Assembly (NCBI GenBank): GCA_027422505.1 | Contig: JAPQWV010000684.1 | Location: forward strand, 225,001 to 289,000 | DNA: 64,000 bases | Source: Craterostigma plantagineum | Lineage: Eukaryota > Streptophyta > Magnoliopsida > Lamiales > Linderniaceae | Direction of reading: 5' to 3' | Shown: piece by piece, positions 20,254 through 30,301 of the stretch | How the letters are laid out: each line of letters opens with the position of its first letter | How positions within the stretch are numbered: position 1 is the first letter of the stretch | The notes under the pieces: generated by a model | The model's input: only the letters and a program-made list of their open reading frames with translations | Database searches by the model: none | What the model was told of the DNA's origin: nothing | Translations under genes and position numbers: made by a program

Positions 20254-21049
20254 TACTAAATTCTTTCTATGGATTTTGGGCTCAAGTCCATTTATAATTC
20301 TAGCGCAACTCAAACATAATAAAATAGCCCAATCCTTTTATTATTATCTCTTATCTTTCTGATCCTATATCTCAAAAATTCTAAATAAGTTGGGTGTCAC
20401 AAGGCACATAATTATTTGCACAAAATTCATAAAATCACTTAAGCACATGCACACAAAATTTCGCACAGTCTCATAGAACGTGAATGCAAATTTATATAGT
20501 CACATGGATCATGAATGCAAATTTATTGGCCAACTAGCAAATATATAGTTTCTAAAACTTAAATTTAATGTTTTATTAATGTCTCCAAGACCGTTAAATA
20601 ATAATACATCTCACATTCGTTAGGCACTGTCTCAATGTTCTTTTTTAATCCCGACTCTTTTGGTTCGTCTCAACCAGCAAGGAAGCAATCCAAGAATCCA
20701 TTAAGCACCTAGCCAATCCCGTGGTACCAAATAGTTCCCGTGTTGAGGATGATCTTCGTCATTATTACGAACCGACTACATATTTTCGTCATACGTATAG
20801 ACCATTCACGTATGTCCCGGTCGAGTGAGAGTCATGGTTACATCAACCTCACCAACTCGACTCTTTGACTGTTACTAAACTGCACTACACGTCCCACATG
20901 AGTCAGTTTAATGCTCTGGCCAAAGGCTTCGAAATTTCTCATCCACGAATATGCATAGGACATATATCTGGATTACTAACGAGATAGTGAATCCGTCGCG
21001 ACTATCAATGCCCGACAGTTACCTTCATTGTCAAGACGCATGTCGCGGC
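20254..21049. other. Unassigned AT-rich sequence right of LINE-c
   Basis: No convincing coding frame. The texture (short imperfect repeats around 20460-20530, a conserved-looking stretch 20640-21040) suggests old LTR or other repeat DNA, but I recognise no family. This is the DNA that flanked LINE-c on its right before the rearrangement. Confidence 0.4.
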
Positions 21050-21446
21050 TAGACATGCCCAACCGCCGGTTAACGGTAACCAGGCGGTTGGCGGTTCGGA
21101 CTAACTGCCGCGGCCGGGGGCGGTTGCCGGTCACAACCGCCGTTTATTTTTTATTATTTATTTTTTTAATACCTTATGTGTTTGAATAAAGTTTGATTTA
21201 GTATTTATTATTTGATCGAATCAATTGTGTTCGAAATGTACTATATTATTTGCAAGACACTCAGAAAAAATCTACATTTTACAATAACTTGTAGTACAAA
21301 ATTTTAATAACCAACTGCAATACCATACATAAATGTAAATTAAATCAGTCTTCGTCCGAGAAAGGCTCCAGCAAGTTCAGACGCCGAACTCCCAAGCGAA
21401 AGTTACCTAACGCGGCCGGTGCCTGAACTTGTTGAAGCCCATCACG
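21050..21446 (-). mobile_element. hAT-like terminus with AACCGCC subterminal repeats
   Basis: From TAGACATGCCC at 21050 the sequence is packed with AACCGCC/GGCGGTT motifs on both strands (21060-21148), the typical subterminal arrangement of plant hAT ends. The matching transposase C-terminus lies on the minus strand at 26190-26515, so this would be the 3' terminus of that element, separated from it by LINE-d. I did not find the partner terminus or an 8-bp duplication. Confidence 0.55.
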
Positions 21447-21502
21447 GACGATTGGGCTGATCGAGACGGTTGGGCATGTATGCCCAACCTCACCATACAT
21501 AG

Positions 21503-22236
21503 ATGATTACTAGACATAACTTGAGGATTATTGGGCTGATCGAGACGAGAGTGTCCGAACAAAATGCTTCGTCGCTCACTTCTTCGATTCGTCAGTGGCA
21601 GTGGTTTTATGATTACGAGGATGGCCCTGCCTCTCGTATTTGGGTTGGATGGGATGAGTCCTATCTTGCGATTACGGTTGAAGCTTTCACAAAGCAAGCG
21701 ATCCATTGCAAAGTTCGCATCCTTGATGAACGCTTGGATTTCTACATCAGCTTTGTTTATGGAAAAAACACGCGTGCGGAGCGCACCCATCTTTGGGAAG
21801 ATCTCACGACGATTTCCCGTCTCGGGCAGCCGTACCCTGGGTGGTCATGGGCGACTTCAACGCGATTCTTAACAGTTCGGATGCACAGGGTGGGTCCCCT
21901 ACGGGAGGCTGCCGTGAGATGGCTGCCTGCCTTAATGCGTCGGATCTTACTAACTTGCCGAGGGTTGGATCCTTCTTCACGTGGTATAACCAACAAACTG
22001 GCTCCTCGGGTGTCTGGAGGCGGCTGGATAGGATGCTTGGTAATCCCGCTTGGTTTGCACGGTTCGGGGACATAACATACAGATGTGCTCCTCCCGCCAC
22101 CTCAGATCACTCACCGCTTATCTTGGAGGCTGAGACCCACCCGCGTACCAAAGGTGACACCTTCCGGTTTGATAACTTCTTAGTGCATGACCCCCGTTTC
22201 CGTCCATTGGTAGAGGAGGCGTGGCCCAAAGCATAA
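21503..22236 (+). pseudogene. LINE-d endonuclease (APE-type) domain
   Basis: Two overlapping frames (21503 on, then from about 21793) cover most of the apurinic-type endonuclease that nicks the target: IIGLIETRVSE, a YGKNTRAERTHLWEDL segment, MGDFNAIL (catalytic Asp/Asn block), FTWYNQQ...GVWRRLDRMLGN, and TSDHSPLIL with the catalytic SDH. One shift near 21835 and another near 22236 (into the RT linker) break the frame. The extreme N-terminus (WNVRGLN block) is missing through 5' truncation. Confidence 0.85.
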
Positions 22237-25041
22237 GTGGATACCCTATGTTCTCTGTTATGCGGCGGCTTAAGTCACTCAAAATTGCGCTCAAGTCTCT
22301 CCGCCGAGATAAGGGTGACCTCAATAGGAATGTTCTTCAAACTCAGCGGTTTCTCGAGATTGCACAACAACTTTTGGAGCAATACCCGTTGGATCCGAAT
22401 CTATTACTTCTTGAGAAACGGTGCCGGTTGGTGTATGCTCAGGCGGTTAACATGGAACACTTAGCGCTGTCCCAACGTGCTAAAGTGGCGTGGTTAAAAG
22501 ACGGGGATCAATGCACGGCCTTCTTTTTCAAGAAGGTAGCGACAGAAGAACCATCAATCGTATCCTTACTCTTGAAGATGAATCTGGCTCGACCTTCGAA
22601 GGGGATGGCAGCGTACGGGCTGAACTCGTTCGGTTCTACACGGATCTCCTCGGTCAATCTGGCCGCCTTGAACCCATCAGTCGTACGGATATTGCCCCTT
22701 TTCTCACGAGAAAACTCAACGCAGCCGATGGCGATCTTCTCACCTCACCGATCACTGATGCTGAAATTAAAAGTGCGCTTTTTTCAATTGGGGATAACAG
22801 GTCTCCCGGCCCGGATGGTTTCACGGCCGCCTTCTACAAGAATGCTTGGGATATTATTGGGCTGGACATTACTCACGCCGTTAAGGAATTCTTTCGTACC
22901 GGACACCTTTTAGGAGAACTCAATGCTACCCTCATTACACTCATTCCTAAGAGTGACAACCCACGTATGGCTAAAGATTTTCGTCCAATCTCTTGTTGTA
23001 ACGTCCTTTACAAAGTTATTTCGAAAGTCTTGGCCAACCGCTTGCGTGGCTGCCTGGGGAAGCTCGTCCATCGCACCCAATCGGCTTTCATTCCTGGTAG
23101 GCGCATCTCGGACAACATCCTTCTAGCACAAGAGATCTGCCATGGTTATAATAATGCGGACTGCCTGAGCGGGTGACCTTCAAAGTCGACCTTGCGAAGG
23201 CTTATGATAAGGTCGAGTGGGATTTTCTTCTCTTACACTTGAGGAACTAAATTTTCCTAATGCCTTCGTCGGATGGATCCGCTCGTGTCTTACCTCACCA
23301 TGCTACTCGATCAATATTAATGGGCGGCCCGAAGGGTTTTTCAAGGGGAAACGTGGCCTTCGGCAAGGTGACCCTATTTCCCCCTACCTTTTTACTTTGG
23401 TGATGGAAGTTCTTCATGGCATTATTGAGGATTGGATCCGGCGCTCGGGATGCTTTCAGTTCCACTGGCGATGCGATTCGATGGCGCTTTTCATGCTTAC
23501 CTTCGCCGATGACTTGCTTTTATTCTCGCACGGTGATGCCCGATCGGTAAGCATCTTTAAGGAAAGCCTTGATCTCTTTGCTTCCCTTGCTGGCCTTAGA
23601 GCTAACATCACGAAGAGTGAGATGTTCACCTCCAAAAGAGCTGAGCGGTTGAAGAGCACCTTTCAAGGCATTATGGGCTTCCCCTCGGGTTCACTTCCGT
23701 CCGATACCTCGGTGTTCCCTTGATTACCTCGCGGCTCTCGATTGTAGACTGCGACCCTCTTTTATGCAACATTGATCGCCGTCTTGGCTCCTGGACGAAT
23801 CTTTCTTTATCTTATGCTGGCCGGCTCCAACTCATTAAGTCGGTTCTCCTTGGTATTCATACTTATTGGGCTGGTGTTTCTTGCTTCCCAAGGGCGTCAT
23901 TCGGCCATTGAGTCCCGGCTTAGGTCCTTCCTCTGGAGGGGATCGAGCGCGAAGGTTGCTTGGGAAGATATCTGTGTTCCCAGGGAGGAGGGGGGTCTCG
24001 GACTACGGTCGGTTGAGACGGACAACAAGGCCCTACTTATGCGACTTATTTGGAGTGTGTTGGAGGGGGATGACAAGTCGATCTGGGCTACCTGGATACG
24101 ACGAACAAGGCTGCATAACAGCTCTCTTTGGTCCATCAGACCTTCAGCGACGACATCTTGGACTTGGAGGAAACTCCTGAAACTCCGCCATACCATACGC
24201 CCCCTTATTGAGTTTCGCATCGGCAATGGCATTAATACCCGTCTCTGGACGGACCCTTGGCTCCTCCCGTGCCCTCTTGTTGAGAGATTCCCTCGCGGAC
24301 CGCAGGTCATGGGGCTGCCTCTTGACTCGAGGTTGAGTTCCGTCATCACCGATAATACTTGGCACTGGCCTGCGCAAACCACGACTGAGTACTTGGAGTT
24401 TGGCCCGCTCCTTCCTCCACTTCACCCTGGGGAGGAGGACACAGTGAGATGGATTGCTTCTGGGAATGGCCTTTTTCCACTCACTCGGCCAGGGATAGAA
24501 TCCGCCTTCGCCGCCCTATTGTACAATGGCACACGCTTTCGGGGGTCCGATTTCCATCCCTTGACATGAGTTAATCTTATGGCTGGCAATACGAGACAGA
24601 CTAGCGACGCGCGACAAGCATTGGGAGGCTGCGGCCGCGGGAACTTCAATTTGCCTTCTCTGTGACGATGCGGTGGCAGAGACTACTCGCCACCTTTTCT
24701 TTGATTGCAGGTTTTCGCATCGCTGCCTCAGGATGCTCCGGGACCACATGCGGTTTGGGTGGCCTGTTAGGGACTGGTTGAGGGCATACATTGGGCGGCT
24801 GGACGCTGGCGTAGTCGGCACTTAGCCTCACTGGGCCCGCGCCATGTGCTTGCCTCCTTAATCTACCATCTGTGGGCTGAACGGAATAGGAGATGGCATG
24901 ACGGTAGGCGACGCACACCTCAGCAAATTGTGAAGGACATCGAGACCCTACTTAGCATACGTCTGTCTACCCTATCGCCCAAATTTGCCTTGCAGCTGTG
25001 CGCTTTACGACGGGCGGGTCTGGCGAATTGCTTGGGCATAG
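22237..25041 (+). pseudogene. LINE-d reverse transcriptase and C-terminal region
   Basis: Colinear with the other LINEs: linker (RRDKGDLNRNVL, SQRAKVAWLKDGDQCTAFFFKKVA), RT with SPGPDGFTAAFYKNAWDI, FRPISCCNVLYKVISKVLANRL, FIPGRRISDN, VDLAKAYDKVEWDF, GLRQGDPISPYLF, FADDLLLFSHGD (about 23500-23535), GLGLRSVETDNKALLMRL, LWTDPWLLPCPLVERFPRGP (intact here), and a degraded zf-RVT-like end. Frame changes near 22540, 23165, 23232, 23700, 23885, 24480, 24540-24580, 24780 and 25015; the natural end is RVWRIAWA at 25041. No protein is expected. This is the least rearranged LINE after LINE-b and a good guide for the split ones. Confidence 0.9.
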
Positions 25042-25656
25042 TCTACCTTGGACCTTGGACCTAGGTCCAGGGACCTTGTATCCTTTCCCTTCTTCCGCTT
25101 TGTTGCTCTGTACTATTTGGTCCTTCCTCTCGGCCTTCCTTTGCTTTGTGTGTGTGCAGGCCAGCAGGTGAGCTTTGGACCCCGATGTTGCTCGTTTCCC
25201 CTGCTTGCGTCGCTCCCCAGGTGTGTGGTGACTAACTGGCCATGGCGACGTCCCCATCTGGCTTGCGGCATGGAAAACAGGTGGTGCCATGAGTACGCTT
25301 TCTTTGACCAGATCTGCGGATGCCTTTTCCCGCCAGAAGCATTTCCATCGTGACTCTGTCTTCTGTTTGTGCGTCTTGCACTTGTTGGCACTTTGCTGGG
25401 TAGCCCTGCTGGCACTACACCTGGTGCCAGGAACCGGTTGACTGTTGTGGTTTTGACACCTACTTTGCCTTTGCTTTGGTTTTGTGTTTCTCCCTCGGGG
25501 CTTAGGTCTTTTGGACCTTGTAGGTTGTCTGGGTTACCTGGTCTATGGTGTTGTCTGGTCTGTCGTACATTACCGTTTTGATGTGGCATGAGCGATATCA
25601 TGCCCGCTGCTCTGTACCCTGTTTTTCATATTTAGTTACCAATTTCAAAAAAAAAA
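25042..25656 (+). mobile_element. LINE-d 3' UTR with hairpin and poly-A
   Basis: Contains a GCACTACACCTGGTGCCAGG-like segment (about 25408-25430) shared with LINE-f, the hairpin CATGAGCGATATCATG (25587-25602), and ends TTAGTTACCAATTTC followed by A10. Confidence 0.8.
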
Positions 25657-25663
25657 GACGATT

Positions 25664-26189
25664 CTCTCGATTTTTCGGGCTTCCGCAAGGGTAGGCGAGA
25701 AGCAGCGAATGATCTCTGGAGCTTTAACGAATCAACTATCAATTATGATCCGTCAAAGCATCCGGAGATCACACGTTGCTAACTTACTTGCACTTATCGA
25801 AACCCCCTTCTTCGTATCTTCTTCCCTATAAAAATTGCATAAACATGAGTTACATTATAAGTTTAACTTTAAAAGAAGAACAAGAAGCAACTATAGAAAA
25901 TATTTACTTATCTTTTTTCGGGCTTCGTCGTGACTCGTCGTAATAGGCTTGTTCCAATCAATTAGTACATGAAAATAACAATTCATTAGTTAGCCGTATA
26001 AACATAATAAACATTTGTACGCAAAAAATATAAGAGTTGGATACTTATCTTTTCGGGCTTCGTCGTCGTAATAGACTTGTCAAATAAAATAGTACCTGAA
26101 AATAACAACTCATTAGTTAGCAATATAAACATAATAAATATTGTACGCAAAAAAATATAAGAGTTGGATACTTATCTTTTTTAGGGCTT
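25664..26189. repeat. hAT-like 3' flank with two diverged ~130-bp tandem units
   Basis: No gene. The block TATCTTTT..CGGGCTTCGTCGT followed by an AT-rich stretch with CATTAGTTAGC..TATAAACATAATAAA and ACGCAAAAAATATAAGAGTTGGATACT occurs at about 25910-26045 and 26046-26175, and a third start lies at 26173. Probably the 3' non-coding part of the hAT remnant. Confidence 0.55.
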
Positions 26190-26515
26190 GTTTGTTGATG
26201 TGGAGTCCACGCCTCGCCGAATGCCTCTAATAATCCTCGCCGTCGCCGCCGTCGTTGCCGCCGCTTGTCTCCGTGCCGATGGTGTCCTCGAAAAGGTCGT
26301 CGGGCGAGTCGCTGGCACGCTCATCTTGGGTGCGATACTCGGCTCGAGTCTAATCGTCGAGAAAACATTGGTACTGAGGGTGTCGACACTCAAGTTCGAA
26401 CGCTTCTCGCTCAAGGTCAAACGCCCTTGCTAAAAAAGCATGCTCCACCGCGACGGTCGAGACCGGGACGGCAAGGATCTCCCGAGCGATCCTCCCCACT
26501 ACTGGATCAAACCGA
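26190..26515 (-). pseudogene. hAT transposase C-terminal (dimerisation) fragment
   Basis: On the minus strand, 26515 to about 26380 reads PVVGRIAREILAVPVSTVAVEHAF, the hallmark block of the hAT C-terminal dimerisation region (hAT transposases cut and paste DNA in the nucleus). It is followed by an acidic segment with DDLFED and a Gly/Asp-rich end. Only about 100 residues remain and the frame changes after the hallmark. Upstream of 26515 the homology stops abruptly within a few codons, without a visible intron or element end, so this may be a rearrangement joint. The family call is good; everything else is uncertain. Confidence 0.7.
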
Positions 26516-27200
26516 AGTCTGTAAATCTATCATTAACGCTTCCCAGAGTAATAGGCTATGTGATCGTCGATTATGTGTCGTATCAAATACAAGTTAATCA
26601 TCGATTCAACTTATATCAATGTTACGACCTCCAACTTCCCAAGTGAATGGTTGGCACAACCATTTAGGAATCGTCAACAAATAAGTTGTGGCTGACAGTC
26701 AGTCCACCCTACTGAAGTCTAAGACTCATGAATGTATGTAATATTCGAGAATAATGGCTCATGCCCCAACTCTCATCCATGAGAATCAGTGACTATACTC
26801 GCAAATATGGGTTTATTTATTTACTGTCTAACCAGATGCAAGAGAGAACTGATGGTAAATAAATAATATGACTATCAAGGACTAAATTGTAGAAACATAT
26901 ATTCCATAAATGAAGTATTCGAATACAATATTCTCATACATAGCAAATAATACATCGATTAAATACGTTCCTCCGCTAGCTGTCATAGCTTCCACAAAGA
27001 AGCGAAATCAAGAAAGAAGAAATCTTTGGAGGTTTCCCAGTCATCGCAGAGCGTTCAAACTGAGCATTAAGGAGTTCTATCGATCGTCGAAAAAAGCTGT
27101 TGTGAACGATGAAGGATTGACGAAAAGAAGGGATTGAAGAGCAGTTTTGATTCGTCTGTCGAAGGTAAGAGGAAAGGTTCGAGCTCGTCGGGAATTTCGA
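26516..27200. other. Unassigned sequence left of LINE-c
   Basis: AT-rich, no supported gene. This DNA flanked the LINE-c insertion site on its left. It has the feel of LTR DNA (stretch 26640-26960), but I recognise no family and see no second copy in the window. Confidence 0.4.
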
Positions 27201-27214
27201 AATTGGAACCTTGT
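27201..27214. repeat. Left target-site duplication of LINE-c (14 bp)
   Basis: AATTGGAACCTTGT, identical to 20240-20253. LINE-c starts immediately after it. Confidence 0.85.
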
Positions 27215-27470
27215 AGTTTCACTCTTACGAATTTTCTCTCTAACAAACCCTAATCCACACCTCTTCATCTTCCACCATCTCCAATCACCTCACCTCTGCC
27301 GCGGCCGCTTCACCACCATATTGTCACCTACCGCGCCCACCACACCACACCCTCCTTCACCACCATAGGGCCTTAGCCTCAGTCGATCTCTTCCTTTTCT
27401 TCTTTGTGTCTATTCATCTTCACTCTTCGTGACCTTTCAACTTCTTCTATATTTCCTTGCTGAATCTGCC

Positions 27471-28246
27471 ATGGCTGATTCTGAGATAAATCTAGACTAT
27501 CTTGGACCTGTGCCGGACTATGGGCTGCTAAGGAACAACATCGTCAAGTTTGAAGAACGCTTCGACGTCGCAGCTTTCGAGGCTCTTTTGGTTCGGGTCA
27601 ATGGCGCTCAAAAAGTGGCTCCCAACCATCGCGGTTGCAACCGTCACCTGTCCCAAGCAGGTCCGAACCCCCTCCAAATGGGCCTGCCCCTAGTCGCAAC
27701 AGCCTGCCCCGCCGTGGATCCCGCAGCACGGAACAGATGCTCCACTTCCACCATTGTGCCACTCCGAGACACGCGGCAAGAACCTCGTGGCCCAATGCAT
27801 AGAGGACTCCAACCGCCTCCACCTAACTCCGACCTGAACTTAGTCGGGCTACGAAAGATGAGCTATCCCCACGGGTCGGTTCAGATTCCATGGAGGCTGC
27901 CTGGGGCCCTAGGGTTTCGTCGATCGCGGGCTTGGTCCTCACCCAATGCTACCGGGCCTCGTGTTTTTCCGTGGGGACTCGACCTATGGCTAATGCTACC
28001 GTGCCAACACCTATACCTGAGCTGCCCCAATCGTCGAGGATGCCTCGGATGAAGACCAGCTTTTGAATCACATCGATCGTCTCGTTTCTCTGCCGCCGGG
28101 TCACGCCTCCGGCCTTGGGTCAGGGCCGATCATGAGATACGCTTCTCGCGACGTTCAATCGACTACATCGGCGGCTACGATGCTACCCAACAAAGAACGA
28201 TCGCCTAGGAGTGCCACGGATCACTTTACAACTATTGGCCCTAGGG
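27471..28246 (+). pseudogene. LINE-c ORF1, N-terminal part
   Basis: The ATG at 27471 begins a frame with LDYLGPVPDYGLLRNNIVKFEERFDVAAFEALLVRV, matching the ORF1 start of LINE-b (11936). After about 45 codons similarity fades; the following Pro/Arg-rich text to 28052 is probably shifted out of frame. No zinc knuckle is seen before LINE-f interrupts at 28247. ORF1 normally encodes the nucleic-acid-binding protein of the LINE particle. Confidence 0.65.
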
Positions 28247-28545
28247 TTTTTTTTTTTTTGGAAACATTCACTAAAAAATGAAAGAAACAGGAGTACATGT
28301 TTAGCGTACATGATGATGCTCATGACGCAACAAGCGGTAATGAAACATCCGATCAGCAAGCACATCAGCAAACAGGACCATAGTCAACGCAAAAATGCAA
28401 AAAAAAAGAGGCAGCGAAGGTGTCATAATCCTTCTCCAATTAACAGGAACCTGGCACCAGATGTAGTGCAGCAAGGAGGCCCCAGTGTGTGTGTGAAAAG
28501 GTGCAGGCGCACCAGAAAGATAAATTTCCGAGGGGAAATATCAAA
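28247..28545 (-). mobile_element. LINE-f, 3' end fragment in antisense orientation
   Basis: Begins on the plus strand with poly-T (28247-28259), preceded in minus orientation by TTTAGTGAATGTTTCC, the typical LINE 3' terminus here. It contains the hairpin variant CATGAGCATCATCATG (28309-28324 in complement) and the CCTGGTGCCAGG-type segment. It is a severely 5'-truncated insertion of about 300 bp in LINE-c. Its left end at ~28545 is approximate. Confidence 0.75.
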
Positions 28546-30296
28546 GTAGTGTGGAACGCAGAACATGCGTTCGCAGGGCAGGTCGGGAACAGGCGTGGTG
28601 GCATATAGATGCGCTACTCCTGCCACTTTGGACCACTCACCACTCATTTTGGAGGCTGAATCCCAATCGCACAGTGAAGGTGGACCTTCCGATTCGATAA
28701 GTTCTTAGTGCAGGACCCGTGTTTCCTTCCTTTTGGTGGAGGAGGCAGGACCCAAAGCATCAATGGATATCCGATGTTCTTATGTGCACCGACTGAAATC
28801 TCTCAACAAGCGCTCAAATCTCTTCGGCGGGAAAAGGGAGATCTTAATGGGAACGTTCTCGAAGCTCAATGATTTCTCGAGACTGCGCAACAACTATTAG
28901 AACAACACCCCATGGACTCTAATTTATTACTTCTTGAGAGTGTTGCCGATTGGCTTATGCTCGTGCGGTTGACATGGAGCATTCGGCGTTATCCCAACGT
29001 GCGAAAGTGGCATGGTAAAAGACGGGGAACCAATGCACGGCGATTTTCAAGAAGGTGGCAACGACGACGACCATCAATCGTATTTTCTCACTTGAAGATG
29101 AAGTTGGCACGACCATTGAAGGTGATAGCAACGTGCGGGCAGAACTCATTCGGTTCAACGTGCGGGCAGAACTCGTTCGGTTTACATGGACCTTCTCGGA
29201 CAATCTAGCCGACTCGAGCCAATTCACCGGTCTGACATTACTCCGTCCTCACACGGAAACTCAGCGCAACCGATGGCGAATTGCTGACCCAAACGATTAC
29301 TGATGTTGAAATTAAAAAAATGCACTATTCCCTATAGGGGATAACAATCACCTGGCCCGGACGGATTTACGGCCGCCTTCTATAAGAGCGCTTGGGATAT
29401 TTTTGGGCCATACGTTACGCACGCCATTAAGGATTCTTCCGCACGGGATTCTTATTAGGGGAACTCAATTCAACACTTATCACCCTTATTCAGAAGTGTG
29501 AGAACCCAAGAATGGCTAAGGACTTCAGACCGATCTCCTACTGTAGTGTCCTTTACAAGGTCATTTCGAAAGTCCTTGCCAACCGCCTGCGGGGCTGCTT
29601 AGGCAAGCTCGTTCACCAAACCCAAACCGCCTTCATTCTTGGAACATATCGGATAACATTTTATTAGCACAGGAGATTTACCACGGCTACAATAGTGCGG
29701 GGCTGCCCGAGCGCGTGACTTTAAGGTAGACCTAGCAAAGGCCTACGACAAGGTTGAGTGGGACTTCCTTTTGTTGACCTTGAGGTTCTAAATTTCCCTA
29801 AGTCCTTTGTGGAATGGATACGCTCGTGCCTTACGTCTCCTTGCTTCTCGGTCAACATTAATGGGCGACCTGAAGGTTTCTTCAAGGGACGAAGGGGACT
29901 AAGGCAAGGCAACCCCATCTCCCCCTACCTCTTTACCTTGGTGATGGAGGTTCTACACGGCATTATTGAGGATCGTATCCGTCACAATGGGTGCTTTCGT
30001 TATCATTGGAGGTGTGATCCTTAGAGCTCTTCATGCTCACTTTCGCCGATGACTTACTCTTGTTCTGCACGCTGATGTCCAGTCGGTGAGCGTCTTTAGG
30101 GACAGCTTAGACCTTTTCACTTGCCTTTCTGGTCTTAGAGCGAACATCACGAAGAACGAGATGTTATATCCACGAGAGCTGAGCGGCTGAAGGGCACGAT
30201 TCAAGGCATCATGGGGTTCCCTTTGGGCTCGTTACCAATGCGATACCTAGGTGTCCCCTTGATCACTTCAAGGCTTTCGATTGCAGACTGCAACCC
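28546..30296 (+). pseudogene. LINE-c ORF2: endonuclease remnant and N-terminal RT
   Basis: Starts with the end of the endonuclease (CATPATLDHSPLILEAE-like, near 28600-28670), then the linker (ALSQRAKVAW region near 28985) and RT: SPGPDGFTAAFYKSAWDI, FRPISYCSVLYKVISKVLANRL, GRPEGFFKGRRGLRQGNPISPYLFTLVMEVLHGII (29850-29975) and FADDLLLF (about 30040-30065, shifted). A duplicated 24-bp-scale segment around AACGTGCGGGCAGAACTC occurs at 29130 and 29158. Numerous 1-bp losses are spread over the region. The homology ends exactly at the Tekay target duplication. Confidence 0.85.
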
Positions 30297-30301
30297 ACTT
30301 T

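Larger units (their letters stand above)
21454..25656 (+). mobile_element. LINE-d, 5'-truncated L1-type LINE
   Basis: Begins inside the endonuclease region and ends with poly-A at 25647-25656. A likely 7-bp target duplication is GACGATT (21447-21453 and 25657-25663). The first ~95 bases are rearranged: GGGCTGATCGAGACG occurs at 21454-21468 and again at 21533-21547, with the palindrome GTTGGGCATGTATGCCCAAC between them. It is inserted in the hAT-like remnant. Confidence 0.85.
27215..30296 (+). mobile_element. LINE-c, 5' half
   Basis: A 5' UTR (27215-27470), an ORF1 start, an antisense LINE-f fragment (28247-28545), a short endonuclease remnant and then ORF2 RT up to 30296, where Tekay-1 was inserted (duplication ACTTT 30297-30301). 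The remainder of the element is at 18213-20239, to the left. This half is old: many stops and shifts. Confidence 0.87.

Noticed and set aside
27429..28052. A 207-codon frame read as one host protein
   Set aside because: Only the first ~45 codons from 27471 match LINE ORF1; the rest is Pro/Arg-rich low-complexity without a domain and is probably frameshifted LINE sequence.
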